Source of the DNA: Pseudomonadota bacterium
GTDB lineage: Bacteria; Chloroflexota; UBA6077; JAJPHF01
Length of the DNA: 32,789 nucleotides
Assembly: GCA_021325365.1 (NCBI GenBank)
Contig: JAJPHF010000141.1
Coordinates: 1-32,789 of the forward strand
Direction of reading: 5' to 3'
Below are positions 24,739 to 32,683 of this stretch, piece after piece; the stretch's first letter is position 1; every line of letters begins with the position of its first letter. The translations under genes and the position numbers were made by a program. Under the pieces are notes generated by a model. The model worked only from the letters and a program-made list of their open reading frames with translations, made no database searches and was not told where the DNA came from.

Positions 24739-27209
24739 GCGCCGGCGCCTGGGTCGGCCTGCTGGTGGCGCTGTTGCTCGTGCCCCCGCCCCCACCGGTC
24801 GGGCCGGCGGACGCCCTCGCCAGCGAGCTGCTGGTGCGGCTGGCTCCCGCGGCGCCGCCGCTGCCCGCGCGGCCGTTCGGCGCGAGCCTGCCCGTCACGG
24901 CCGACCCGCCCTTCGCGCCGCTGGCCCTTCAGCGTGTCCGGGTGCCCGCGGCCGCGGTCGACGCGTACTCAGCCCGGCTGCGTGCCCTGCCCGGCGTGCG
25001 GGGCGTCGAGCCGAACGCCCGCGTGCAGGCCGCCACCACGCCCAACGACCCCTACTTCGCGGACTATCAGTGGAACCTGCGCCAGATCCACGCGCCCGAG
25101 GCCTGGGATCTGACGACCGGCGATCGCCGCGTGGTCATCGCCATCGTGGACACGGGCATCGCCCTCGACCATCCGGACCTCGTCGGCAAGCTGGTGCCGG
25201 GTATCAATCTCGTCACACCTGACCAGCCGCCGAGCGACGACAACGGCCACGGCACCCACGTCGCCGGCATCGCGGCCGCGGCCACGAACAACGGCGAGGG
25301 CGTGGCCGGGGTGGACTGGGAAGCGCGGCTGATGCCCGTGAAGGTGCTCGACGCCGACGGCAGCGCCGACGTCAACCGCGTGGCGCAGGGCATGGTGTGG
25401 GCGGTGGACCACGGCGCCCGCGTGCTGAACCTCAGCTTCACCGGCGCGGAGTCGTCCACCGCGCTGGGCGAGGCGGTACAGTACGCCCGTGACCGCGGCG
25501 CCCTGGTCGTGGCGGCGGTGGGCAACGACGGCCGTGCCGAGGCCACCTATCCGGCGGCGCTTGACGGTGTGCTCGCGGTCGGCGCGACCGATCGTAACGA
25601 CCAGCGGCTGCCGTCGTCCAACACCGGCCCGTACGTCGGCATCGCCGCGCCGGGCCAGCAGATCGCCAGCACCTTCTGGTCGCCCGACGCGGGCAACACC
25701 TACGCCCAGGCCAGCACCACCTCCCAGGCGGCGCCGCAGGTGGCGGGCGTCGCGAGCCTCATCTGGTCGGTCAACCCGGACCTCCGCGGCGACGCCGTCC
25801 GCGCGCTGCTGGTGGACCACGCCGACGCCGTGGGGCCGCCCGGTCGCAACGACGAGACCGGCGCTGGGCGTCTCAACGCCTATCGCTCGGTCCTCGCGGC
25901 GCTGCCCTGGAACTACGACAGCGGCGGGGCGGCGAGCTACCGGGCGCCGGTGGAGGCCGCGCCGCAGCTCTACCTGCCATACGTCGTGAAGGCCGCAGAC
26001 GGCTGGACTAGCTCGATCACGGTCCGCAACCCGCTAGCGCAGGCCACCACCGCGACGGTCAGCTTCCTCGGGCCAGGCGGCGCGCCCGTGGCCTCGGTCA
26101 ACGCGAGCCTGAACGCCTTCGGTGCCACGACCCTGCCGCTGCAGACTGTCGCCGAGGTGCCGGCGGGCTTCCGCGGCGCGGCGGTTGTGGAGGCGGGCGG
26201 CGGCATCACGGCGCTGGTCGCGCAAGACCGCGCCGGCGGTAGCCGCCACGGCTACCTGGGCGTGTCGAGCGGCGCCGCGCGCCTCTACGCGCCGCTCGTC
26301 GAGAAGAGCGAGCAGCGCGGCAGCACCGTGCTGTACGTGCAGAACCTGGCCGATACGCGGGAGACCGCCACGGTGAGCTACTACACTCCCGCCGGTGCGC
26401 TGCTCGGCCAGGACAGCGCGACGCTGGCGCCACGCGCCGTCGCGGCCGTTCGCCTCGCCGAGGCGGCCAGCCTCACGGACGGCTTCGTGGGCGCGGCGGT
26501 GATCGACAGCGCGGGCGGCGGCGCGCTGGGGGCGGTCGCCGCGCAGATCGGCCCGAACGGCACGGCCACCAGCTACGTCGTGCCCAACGAGGCAGCCGCC
26601 ACGATCGCGGCGCCGCTCGTCTTCAAGCGCGCCGGCGGCTGGTCCACGGGCATCCAGGTGTTGAACACGGGCACGGCGCCCGCGCAGGTGACCGTCAGCT
26701 ACAGCCGGCCGGCGGGCGTGCCGGCCCCGGTGCAGGAAGTCGTCGCCATCCCGGCGCACGGCAGCGCCACGCTGTACCAGCCCGCCAATGCCAACCTGCC
26801 CGACGAGTACGTTGGCTCGGCGACGCTCACGGCCACCAGCGGCGGGCCGCTCGTCGCCGTGGTCAACCAGGCGCGGGCCGACAGCAGCCTCGTCATGACG
26901 TATCCGGCGGCGCCGAGCGGTGGGACGGTCGTCGACGTGCCGCTGCTCGCCAAGGACTACGGCGGCTGGACGGCCGGCCTGCGCGTGCAGAACCTCGCCG
27001 GCGACACGGCCGACGTGTCGGTGATCTACTACGACCAGACCGGTCGGCCGCTCTACACCGCCCAGAACACGCTGGCGCCCGGCGACGGCACGACCTACAC
27101 GCCGGCCAGCATTCCGGCGCTCCCCTGGGGCTTTCAGGGCGCCGCCACCGTGACCAGCAACGGTCACCCGCTCGCGGTCGTCGTGAACCTCCTCAAGTCC
27201 GCGCCGTAA
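24633..27209 (+). CDS. secreted subtilisin-like (S8) serine protease with four C-terminal repeats
   Basis: The catalytic triad is Asp173 (AIVDTGIALDHPD), His206 (NGHGTHVAGI) and Ser364 (STTSQAAPQVAG); Asn298 (VGNDG) forms the oxyanion hole. Where most relatives have GTSMAAP, this reads TTSQAAP. A hydrophobic signal-like segment (LSAGAWVGLLVALLLVPPP) lies near residue 35-55, and an inhibitor-like propeptide region ends in ALPGVRGVEPNARVQA. After residue about 445 four modules of roughly 100 residues follow, beginning LYLPYVVKAADGW, LYAPLVEKSEQRG, AAPLVFKRAGGW and DVPLLAKDYGGW, each with an xVQN or xVRN strand. The start is uncertain: ATG 24633 is inside the Trm112 gene and has no clear ribosome site. 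No anchor signal ends the protein. Confidence 0.85.
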   Translation: MRAALPDPQRHPDPARRRGGAARRRPPGEGRIRRLSAGAWVGLLVALLLVPPPPPVGPADALASELLVRLAPAAPPLPARPFGASLPVTADPPFAPLALQRVRVPAAAVDAYSARLRALPGVRGVEPNARVQAATTPNDPYFADYQWNLRQIHAPEAWDLTTGDRRVVIAIVDTGIALDHPDLVGKLVPGINLVTPDQPPSDDNGHGTHVAGIAAAATNNGEGVAGVDWEARLMPVKVLDADGSADVNRVAQGMVWAVDHGARVLNLSFTGAESSTALGEAVQYARDRGALVVAAVGNDGRAEATYPAALDGVLAVGATDRNDQRLPSSNTGPYVGIAAPGQQIASTFWSPDAGNTYAQASTTSQAAPQVAGVASLIWSVNPDLRGDAVRALLVDHADAVGPPGRNDETGAGRLNAYRSVLAALPWNYDSGGAASYRAPVEAAPQLYLPYVVKAADGWTSSITVRNPLAQATTATVSFLGPGGAPVASVNASLNAFGATTLPLQTVAEVPAGFRGAAVVEAGGGITALVAQDRAGGSRHGYLGVSSGAARLYAPLVEKSEQRGSTVLYVQNLADTRETATVSYYTPAGALLGQDSATLAPRAVAAVRLAEAASLTDGFVGAAVIDSAGGGALGAVAAQIGPNGTATSYVVPNEAAATIAAPLVFKRAGGWSTGIQVLNTGTAPAQVTVSYSRPAGVPAPVQEVVAIPAHGSATLYQPANANLPDEYVGSATLTATSGGPLVAVVNQARADSSLVMTYPAAPSGGTVVDVPLLAKDYGGWTAGLRVQNLAGDTADVSVIYYDQTGRPLYTAQNTLAPGDGTTYTPASIPALPWGFQGAATVTSNGHPLAVVVNLLKSAP

Positions 27210-27229
27210 GCCCGGAGGGGAGAGCGCTG

Positions 27230-28219
27230 CTATGCCGTCACCAGGTCGCCCACCACGATTAGACGCTGGTTGAAGGTGCGGGTGCGGAAATCGAACTCGC
27301 CGGCGCAGGTGATGAGGCTGAGGCGGGGGGTGCTCGACGGCGCCAGCACACTTGTGTCGGCGGGGTCCACTAAGCGCAGCTCGCTCACGCGGTAGGTGAA
27401 CTGCCCCTGCTCCGTATAGACCACCACCGGGTCGCCGGGGCGCAATAGGTGCAGGTCGCGGAAGACGTTCCCCATCTCGCGCGTGACGACGTGGCCGGAC
27501 AGGACGACGTTCGTGCGCGCGCCCACTAGCCCGGTCATGCGGTAGTGCCCGGCGACGAAGGGTACCGTCTCCCACTGGGGCACGCCGTTGGCGTCGAGCG
27601 TCGTGCTCAGCTCGACGACCGGCGTGTCCACGCCGATGCGCGGGATGACGAGGTGGACCGGCAGCCCGGGCGGGGGCGGCGGCGGCACAGGCGTGGGGCG
27701 CGGCGTGCGCGTGGGAATCGCGCTCGTGATCCGCGTGGGGGATGGCGGCAGGGTGGGCAGCGGGGGGAGCGCGTAGGTCGGCGCGGCCGTGAGGGTGGCC
27801 AGGAGCTGCGCCAGCGGGCCGGGTCGGTCCGCGCCCAACGTGTCGGTGGGCGCGCTCACGGTCGCCGCCGGACTGGGCGGCGGCGCCGGGCTAACGGAAG
27901 GCACCGCCTCAGCGGGCGGGCCGCCCGTGGCGGCGGCCGGCGCGGCGGCTCGCGGCCCGGGCAAGCTGCCCGCGGCATCCGTGGCTCGCGGGCCTGGCTC
28001 GACTGGGGCGCTCCTGTCTGGAGCCAGCGTGACGCGTGTGGCGCGCGCCTCCACAAGCGCCGGCGGCGGCGGCACCGACGGCCGCCAGAGTGGCAGGACG
28101 CCCGTGGCGGCGAGCGCGGTAACGACGACGAGCAGGCTGCCCGCGGCGATCAGCGCGCCGCCCGCAAGCCGCCGGCGGCGAGCGGAGTCGCCCCGGGCAC
28201 CGCGCGAATCGTCGGACAT
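27230..28219 (-). CDS. sortase (class D/E/F-like)
   Basis: The 329-residue protein has a basic N-terminus, one membrane helix (LAGGALIAAGSLLVVVTALAATGVL) and a roughly 130-residue Pro/Ala/Thr-rich stalk. The catalytic sortase domain begins near VHLVIPRIGVDTPVVEL. Active residues are His243 (VLSGHVV), Cys305 (LITCAGEF) and Arg319 (NQRLIVV). GGGAGG lies 7 bases before the ATG. The neighbour on the opposite strand encodes an LPPTG surface protein, its likely substrate. Sortases join such proteins to the cell wall or to each other, so the host presumably has a Gram-positive-like surface. It converges on the protease gene with a 20-base gap. Confidence 0.92.
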   Translation of the reverse strand: MSDDSRGARGDSARRRRLAGGALIAAGSLLVVVTALAATGVLPLWRPSVPPPPALVEARATRVTLAPDRSAPVEPGPRATDAAGSLPGPRAAAPAAATGGPPAEAVPSVSPAPPPSPAATVSAPTDTLGADRPGPLAQLLATLTAAPTYALPPLPTLPPSPTRITSAIPTRTPRPTPVPPPPPPGLPVHLVIPRIGVDTPVVELSTTLDANGVPQWETVPFVAGHYRMTGLVGARTNVVLSGHVVTREMGNVFRDLHLLRPGDPVVVYTEQGQFTYRVSELRLVDPADTSVLAPSSTPRLSLITCAGEFDFRTRTFNQRLIVVGDLVTA

Positions 28220-28592
28220 CGGTGGGCCTCCCGGGCAAATACAACGGTACGCTGTAGTGTACGCCTAGTCGCTGGCCGGCGAGCGAGTGATATGATGGCA
28301 GGGGAAACCGGCAAGGGAGCGGGCGCGACTTGTGATACGGCCGTAATTTGCCGGCCCTCGCGCCACGGTCTGCCGTCCCTATAATGGGGCGGGCAGGCGT
28401 GACCTGGAGCTTGAGTGAGCACGTGCCCGGCCGGACGCGCGCCAGTCGTATCCCGTGAGCGCCCCTGGCGAGGAGGCGCGGACGGCACGAATCTTGCCGG
28501 CGGGCGGCGAGGCTGGCAGACACTCTCGTCGCGCGTTGCCGTTGCCGCGCCCGCTCCCGCCCACTCGCGCACACCACGGTCGAGGAGGAGCC
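28220..28592. other. 373-base divergent region between sortase and LPPTG-protein genes
   Basis: No gene is supported here. It contains the plus-strand TATAAT at 28380-28385, which implies a leader of about 200 bases for the LPPTG gene, and sortase start signals at its left end. A frame that starts at 28455 continues in phase with the LPPTG protein, but its extra residues have no protein-like character. Confidence 0.5.
28380..28385 (+). promoter_or_regulatory. -10 box upstream of the LPPTG-protein gene
   Basis: A perfect TATAAT occurs in an otherwise GC-rich divergent region. No matching -35 at 16-18 bases was found. It is about 207 bases before the chosen ATG. Confidence 0.4.
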
Positions 28593-29639
28593 ATGCCCCG
28601 ACTCGCCTTGCTGCTGGCTGCAGCGACCGCCCTGCTGATGCTCGGGCCGACGCCCGCCGCCCTGGCGCAGGCGCGGGTCGCTGGCCAGATCGGTACGGCC
28701 CAACCCACCCCTCTGGTTCCCCCGCCGCCGACCCCGTATTCGGGCCTGAGCGCCACCTCCACGCCGATCGGCCAGCCTCCCGGTGTCCCGCCGATCCCGC
28801 GCACGACTAGCATCACGCAGCCGCCGCGCCCGAATCTCGTGGCGACCGCAACCGCGGCGGCGGCGACCATTACCGTGGCCGATGCCACCGCCACGGCCAA
28901 CGTGGCCGCGCCGTTGACCGCGGTCGCGCAGACCGCGACTGCACTTGCCGTCCCTACCCGGACAGCGACCCTGCCGGCGCTGGCGCCCACGGTCGCGGCA
29001 ACGCTAACGCCGCTCGCCACCTTGACTCCCATTCGCACGGCCACCCCTGCCCCCACGGTCGCGGCGGCCACGCCCACCGCGGTGCCGACGCCCAATGCGC
29101 TGGCCGAGAGCCGGACGGTGCTCACGCGCGCCCCCATCGCCGTGGGCGACGAGACGATCGCCGCGGGCGCCGCGCTGCAGATTCCGCTGGAAACCGCGCT
29201 CGAGGACGGCGCGATCCCGCCCGGCACGCCCGTGCGGCTCCCGAACGGCCAGGTGATCACCTTGCCCGCGGGCACCAGTATCCCGGCCGCCGAGAACCCG
29301 ACGACGATTGGCGCGCCGCTGAACGCCGTGCTGCCGCGTGCCAGTCTGGTCGGCACCACCAGCTACCCGCAAGGCACCGCGCTCGTCCTACCCTCGGGCA
29401 CGAGCGTGCTTGGCAGTCCGGACCCGAACGCCACGGTGCTGCTGCAACCCGGCGCCGTCGTGCAGGTCGGGGGCAACACCACGACGCTGGTCGAGCCGCT
29501 GCCCGTAGTCGTGAGCGCCGTGCCCGTCGCGCAGCCGGCCGCCCTCCCGCCCACCGGAGACGCCGACCCAGTGGTCTGGCCCGCGGGGCTGGGGCTGCTG
29601 CTCGTGCTCGGCGGTTGGCGCCTGCTCCGTCGCGCCTAG
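28593..29639 (+). CDS. LPxTG-type (LPPTG) cell-surface protein, predicted sortase substrate
   Basis: The ATG at 28593 follows GAGGAGGAG and gives 348 residues with a signal peptide (MPRLALLLAAATALLMLG, then PTPAALAQA as likely cleavage site). The middle is a long Pro/Thr/Ala-rich stalk (about residues 30-165). A more structured segment follows, with repeated turns such as AGAALQIPLETALEDG, PPGTPVRLPNGQVITLPAGTS and PQGTALVLPSGTS. The C-terminus is a classic sorting signal: LPPTGD at 318-323, a hydrophobic span (VVWPAGLGLLLVLGGW) and RR at the end. The divergent sortase supports this. The function of the mature protein is unknown; the segment with regularly spaced VLPxGT motifs may form a beta-solenoid-like fold. 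Confidence 0.88.
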   Translation: MPRLALLLAAATALLMLGPTPAALAQARVAGQIGTAQPTPLVPPPPTPYSGLSATSTPIGQPPGVPPIPRTTSITQPPRPNLVATATAAAATITVADATATANVAAPLTAVAQTATALAVPTRTATLPALAPTVAATLTPLATLTPIRTATPAPTVAAATPTAVPTPNALAESRTVLTRAPIAVGDETIAAGAALQIPLETALEDGAIPPGTPVRLPNGQVITLPAGTSIPAAENPTTIGAPLNAVLPRASLVGTTSYPQGTALVLPSGTSVLGSPDPNATVLLQPGAVVQVGGNTTTLVEPLPVVVSAVPVAQPAALPPTGDADPVVWPAGLGLLLVLGGWRLLRRA

Positions 29640-29677
29640 CCGGGCCGAGGGGCGGGTTCCCAGCGTAACGCGCGCGC

Positions 29678-29707
29678 GGTCGGGCCGGCGGATGGGCTGG
29701 CCCGACC
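29678..29707. other. inverted repeat downstream of the LPPTG-protein gene
   Basis: GGTCGGGCC and GGCCCGACC form a perfect 9-bp stem around a 12-base loop, 39 bases after the stop codon. There is no T-run on either strand, so it is either a weak terminator or a 3'-end stabiliser. Confidence 0.45.
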
Positions 29708-29808
29708 CGGCCGCGCGGCGCCTCGCTCGCCGCGGGGCGGACGGGACACCCGCAGCGGGCGGGTTGGCTGCCCGTCGGGTGCGGTGGTGCTCGGCGTACT
29801 GCGGCGAG

Positions 29809-29838
29809 TTGCCGCTTCACGGCATGTTGCCGTACAAT
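29809..29838 (+). promoter_or_regulatory. sigma-70 promoter of tRNA-Lys
   Basis: TTGCCG (29809-29814), 18 bases, TACAAT (29833-29838). The expected start is near 29845, about 28 bases before the tRNA. Confidence 0.6.
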
Positions 29839-29872
29839 ATCTCTGCGCTCGGCCACATGCGCCCGGGCGCTT

Positions 29873-29948
<76 letters not shown>

Positions 29949-29949
29949 C

Positions 29950-29976
29950 CCCCCGCATTTGCGGGGGTTTTTCTTT
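29950..29976 (+). terminator. intrinsic terminator after tRNA-Lys
   Basis: CCCCCGC ATTT GCGGGGG is a perfect 7-bp stem with a 4-base loop, followed by TTTTTCTTTT. It begins two bases after the tRNA CCA end. Confidence 0.9.
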
Positions 29977-30041
29977 TGCCCTCCCTCCAGAAGACTCGTT
30001 CGAACCAACTGATTCCCTGTTAGCAACCCAGGAGGCAGTTA

Positions 30042-30542
30042 TCAGATGGGCGCGTACTTGGGCATGAGCTTCGCGGCGGAGAGCTGCCTCACCGAGGCGG
30101 TGTAGCGCCGCGTCATCGCCTCGGTCCGGCTTCCCAGCATCTCCTGCACCGCCGCCCGTTCCGCCCCCTTCTCCAGCGCGACCTGCGCGAAGTGGTGCCG
30201 GAGCAGGTGGCTGCGCACCCGCAGCACCCCACTCCGTCACTTCAGCCGCCGGAAGACCGACTGGTAGCCCCAATAGGTGAGCGGCCTGCCGTCGTCGCTC
30301 AGCCGCAGCCGGTCGGTGGGTGCCGAGGCGGGCCGCTCGCGCAGGTAGCGGGGCAGGAGCTTGAGGGTCCGTGGCGAGAGGTACGCGAGCTGGATGGCGC
30401 CGCCCTTGGCCCTCACCTGGAGCTCCCCAGACAGCAGGTTGACATCGGACACGCATAGCTCCTGGATCTCCCGGAAACGCCTCCCGGTCGCCAGCTGGAC
30501 CCCCACGATCGCCGCGTCGCGGATGACCTTGTCGAAAGTCGA
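30042..30542 (-). pseudogene. broken tyrosine recombinase (phage/island integrase), C-terminal catalytic part
   Basis: One minus-strand frame carries FDKVIRDAAIVGVQLATGRRFREIQEL (with the first catalytic Arg), a Lys-bearing LQVRAKGGAIQLAYLSPRT, then VRSHLLRHHFAQVALEKGAE (H-x-x-R), MLGSRTEAMTRRYTAS (catalytic Tyr) and a stop at 30042. A single in-frame TGA at 30237-30239 (RRLK stop RSGVLRV) splits the catalytic domain; CGA to TGA would explain it. The usual His of LGH is Ser here. The frame meets a TAA at 30543-30545, at the edge of the ISL3 element, so the N-terminal domain is gone. Its position beside a tRNA gene is typical of integrative elements. Confidence 0.85.
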
Positions 30543-32425
30543 TTAGCCTGGCCGGTGGCGTCAATTAGAATGGTTCTGGCACAGAGTGTGTGGGGTGCAC
30601 GGGGCCGGACTGACACACTCCCCGCATGACGCCCCGCCTTTGGGGTGCGGCGCCGGGGGAGGAGACCAGCATGGAGATAACCGCGCTGCTCCCGCATCTG
30701 GCCGACGTCGTTGTTAGGCTGGTCCAGGTCCTCGCCAATGAAGTAGTGGTCGACGCGGTCACGCAGACAGCGGTGGCCGCCTGTCCCGATTGCCGGACGC
30801 CTTCCCGGCGCTTGCACGGCTCGTATACGCGGCAGCTTGCGGACATGCCGTTGGGCCGGCGCCGGGTCACGATTTACCTGCAGGTCCGGCGATTCCGCTG
30901 CCAGGAGCTCACCTGCCGCCGGCGAACCTTCGCCGAACAGGCACCGCGGTTGGCGGCGCCATATGCCCACCGCAGTGCGCCGCTCCAAGCCCTCCTCACC
31001 GATCTCGCGCTCACCCTCGGCGGCCGGCCCAGTGCGCGATTCGCTGCGAGGTGGACGGTCGTCATCAGCCGCATGACGTCCCTCCGGCTCGTGCGGGCGC
31101 TGCCGGATCCGCCGATCATCACGCCCACGATCCTCGGCGTCAATGATTTCGCCCTCCGACGCGGGCATCGGTACGGCACGATCCTGACCGACCTGGAACA
31201 GCACCGGGTCATGGATCTGCTGCCCGACCGCATCGCACAGACCTTGGCGACCTGGCTGTAAGAGCATGGCGCGCCGCAGATTGTCTGCCGGGATCGTGCC
31301 GGCGACTACGCCAGCGGCGTGCGGTAAGGGGCGCCGGAGGCTCCTCAGATCGCTGACCGGTTTCACCTGCAGAAGAACAGCAGCGAGGTGCTCGAACGGA
31401 TCCTGGCCCGCCATCCGGCGGCTCTCCGGGCCGCCGTGACCGATGGCCCGCCAGCGGACGGTGGCGGGGCGGCTCGCACGGGTGATGACCCGGCGGCCGC
31501 AAAGCCCCGACGAGCACGCCGGCTGGCGCGCTACGAGCAGGTGATCACCTTGCGGCAGGACGGCTGGTCTCTCACTGAGATCGCGGCGCTCGAGGACCTC
31601 TCGCGGCCGACCGTGCGCAAGTATGTCACCGCCGGGAGCTTCCCCGAGTGGTCGGCGCGGCGGACGAAGCTGAGCGCGGGGACAGCGCACGCGAGCTACC
31701 TCCAGGCGCGGTGGCAGGCGGGCTGCCGGGATGCGACCGTACTGTGGCAGGAGTTGCAGGCGCGAGGCTTCACCGGCTCGCTGCGCATGGTCTAGCGAGC
31801 GGTCGCCGGCTGGCGAGTGGAGCCAGCCCGGAGCGGCTGGCGCACGCGCCGCCCCGCAGCGCCGCCCCAACCGGCTCCCCCGCGGCCCCCGTCCGCACGA
31901 CAGGCGGTCTGGTTATTGTTGCGGCCGGCGGAGGACCTGGAACCGGACCAACAGGTGATGCGGACACGACTGCTGGCGGCCGCGCCGGAGATCCAGATGG
32001 CCGTGGTGGTGATCAAGACCTTCCGGTGCATGGTGCATGATCGCGACGCGGGGGCGCTGGAGGGCTGGCTGCAGGCGGCCACCGCGAGTGGGGTGCCCGA
32101 ACTACGCACCTTTGCCGCGGGCATCCGCCGGGAGCGCCCGGCCGTCGAGGCGACCTTAGCCCATGCCTGGAACTCAGGCCAGGCGGAGAGAGAGGTGTGT
32201 CGGACCAAGCTGATCAAGCGGCAGATGTATGGCCGGGCCAAGTTCGACCTGCTCCGTAAGCGAGTGCTGCTCGCCAGTTGAGGCCGCCGCGGCATCGATC
32301 AGCCTGAAGGCCGGGACGCGCGCAGCCTGCCTGCTGGTTGGCGGTGCGCAGGATCTCGCCGAGGTGCCGGCCAGAGTTCCGCACCACACACTCTGTGCCA
32401 GAACCAGGCTAATTGACTTTCGACA
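30530..32425. mobile_element. degenerate ISL3-family insertion sequence
   Basis: The ends are matched inverted repeats: GTCAATTAG--TGGTTCTGG followed by CACAGAGTGTGTGG at 30560-30593, and the inverse at 32384-32417 (2 differences in 34). A second inverted pair lies outside: TGTCGAAAGTC-ATTAGCCTGG at 30530-30551 and its inverse at 32404-32425, so the left end carries a doubled tip. The element contains one broken transposase gene. It separates the recombinase remnant from the CRISPR array. A clean target-site duplication could not be identified, and the true outer edge may be either pair of repeats. Confidence 0.8.
30671..32281 (+). pseudogene. ISL3-family transposase interrupted by three in-frame stop codons
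   Basis: All parts lie in one frame of 537 codons, a normal ISL3 length. The ATG at 30671 follows GGGGGAGGAG. Seen in order: the zinc-finger-like [23 protein letters not shown] and [40 protein letters not shown] (family norm GVDDF, so one acidic residue is Asn); VCRDRAGDYASG; DRFHLQKN; a helix-turn-helix DGWSLTEIAALEDLSRPTVRKY; and GQAEREVCRTKLIKRQMYGRAKFDLLRKRVL with the last acidic residue. Stops are TAA 31259-31261, TAA 31325-31327 and TAG 31793-31795. No frameshift was needed. The element is presumably inactive. Confidence 0.88.
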
Positions 32426-32448
32426 GCTCCTGCCGAGTGTCTATCCGG

Positions 32449-32683
32449 GTTTCAGTATCCCCTGGTCGGATCGTAGAGTTGAGGCCGTAGGAGCCGTCGA
32501 TGGTAATCCGCTTGCTGGCCGGTTGCAGTATCCCCTGGTCGGATCGTAGGGTTGAGGCTTATAGGGTGGCGACGTGACGATCAGTTGCACCATAGTTTCA
32601 GTATCCCCTGGTCGGATCGTAGGGTTGAGGCGGATGATCCGCCAGCTACCGGGCTACGACGAGGCCGACTGTTTCAGTATCCC
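32449..32683. CRISPR. short CRISPR array: three full repeats and a fourth cut by an insertion sequence
   Basis: Repeats of 37 bases (start GTTTCAGTATCCCCTGG, end ATCGTAGGGTTGAGGC) are at 32449-32485, 32522-32558 and 32595-32631. The spacers are 36, 36 and 39 bases and unrelated. Repeat 1 has one change (GTAGAGTT) and repeat 2 one (GTTGCAG). A fourth repeat begins at 32671 but only GTTTCAGTATCCC is present before unrelated sequence starts at 32684. No cas gene and no clear AT-rich leader are in the window. Orientation is therefore unknown; the array may continue beyond the right edge. Confidence 0.93.

Noticed and set aside
30671..32281. Functional transposase using stop-codon readthrough
   Set aside because: Three separate stops of two kinds plus loss of an acidic residue in the catalytic region make decay far more likely than recoding.
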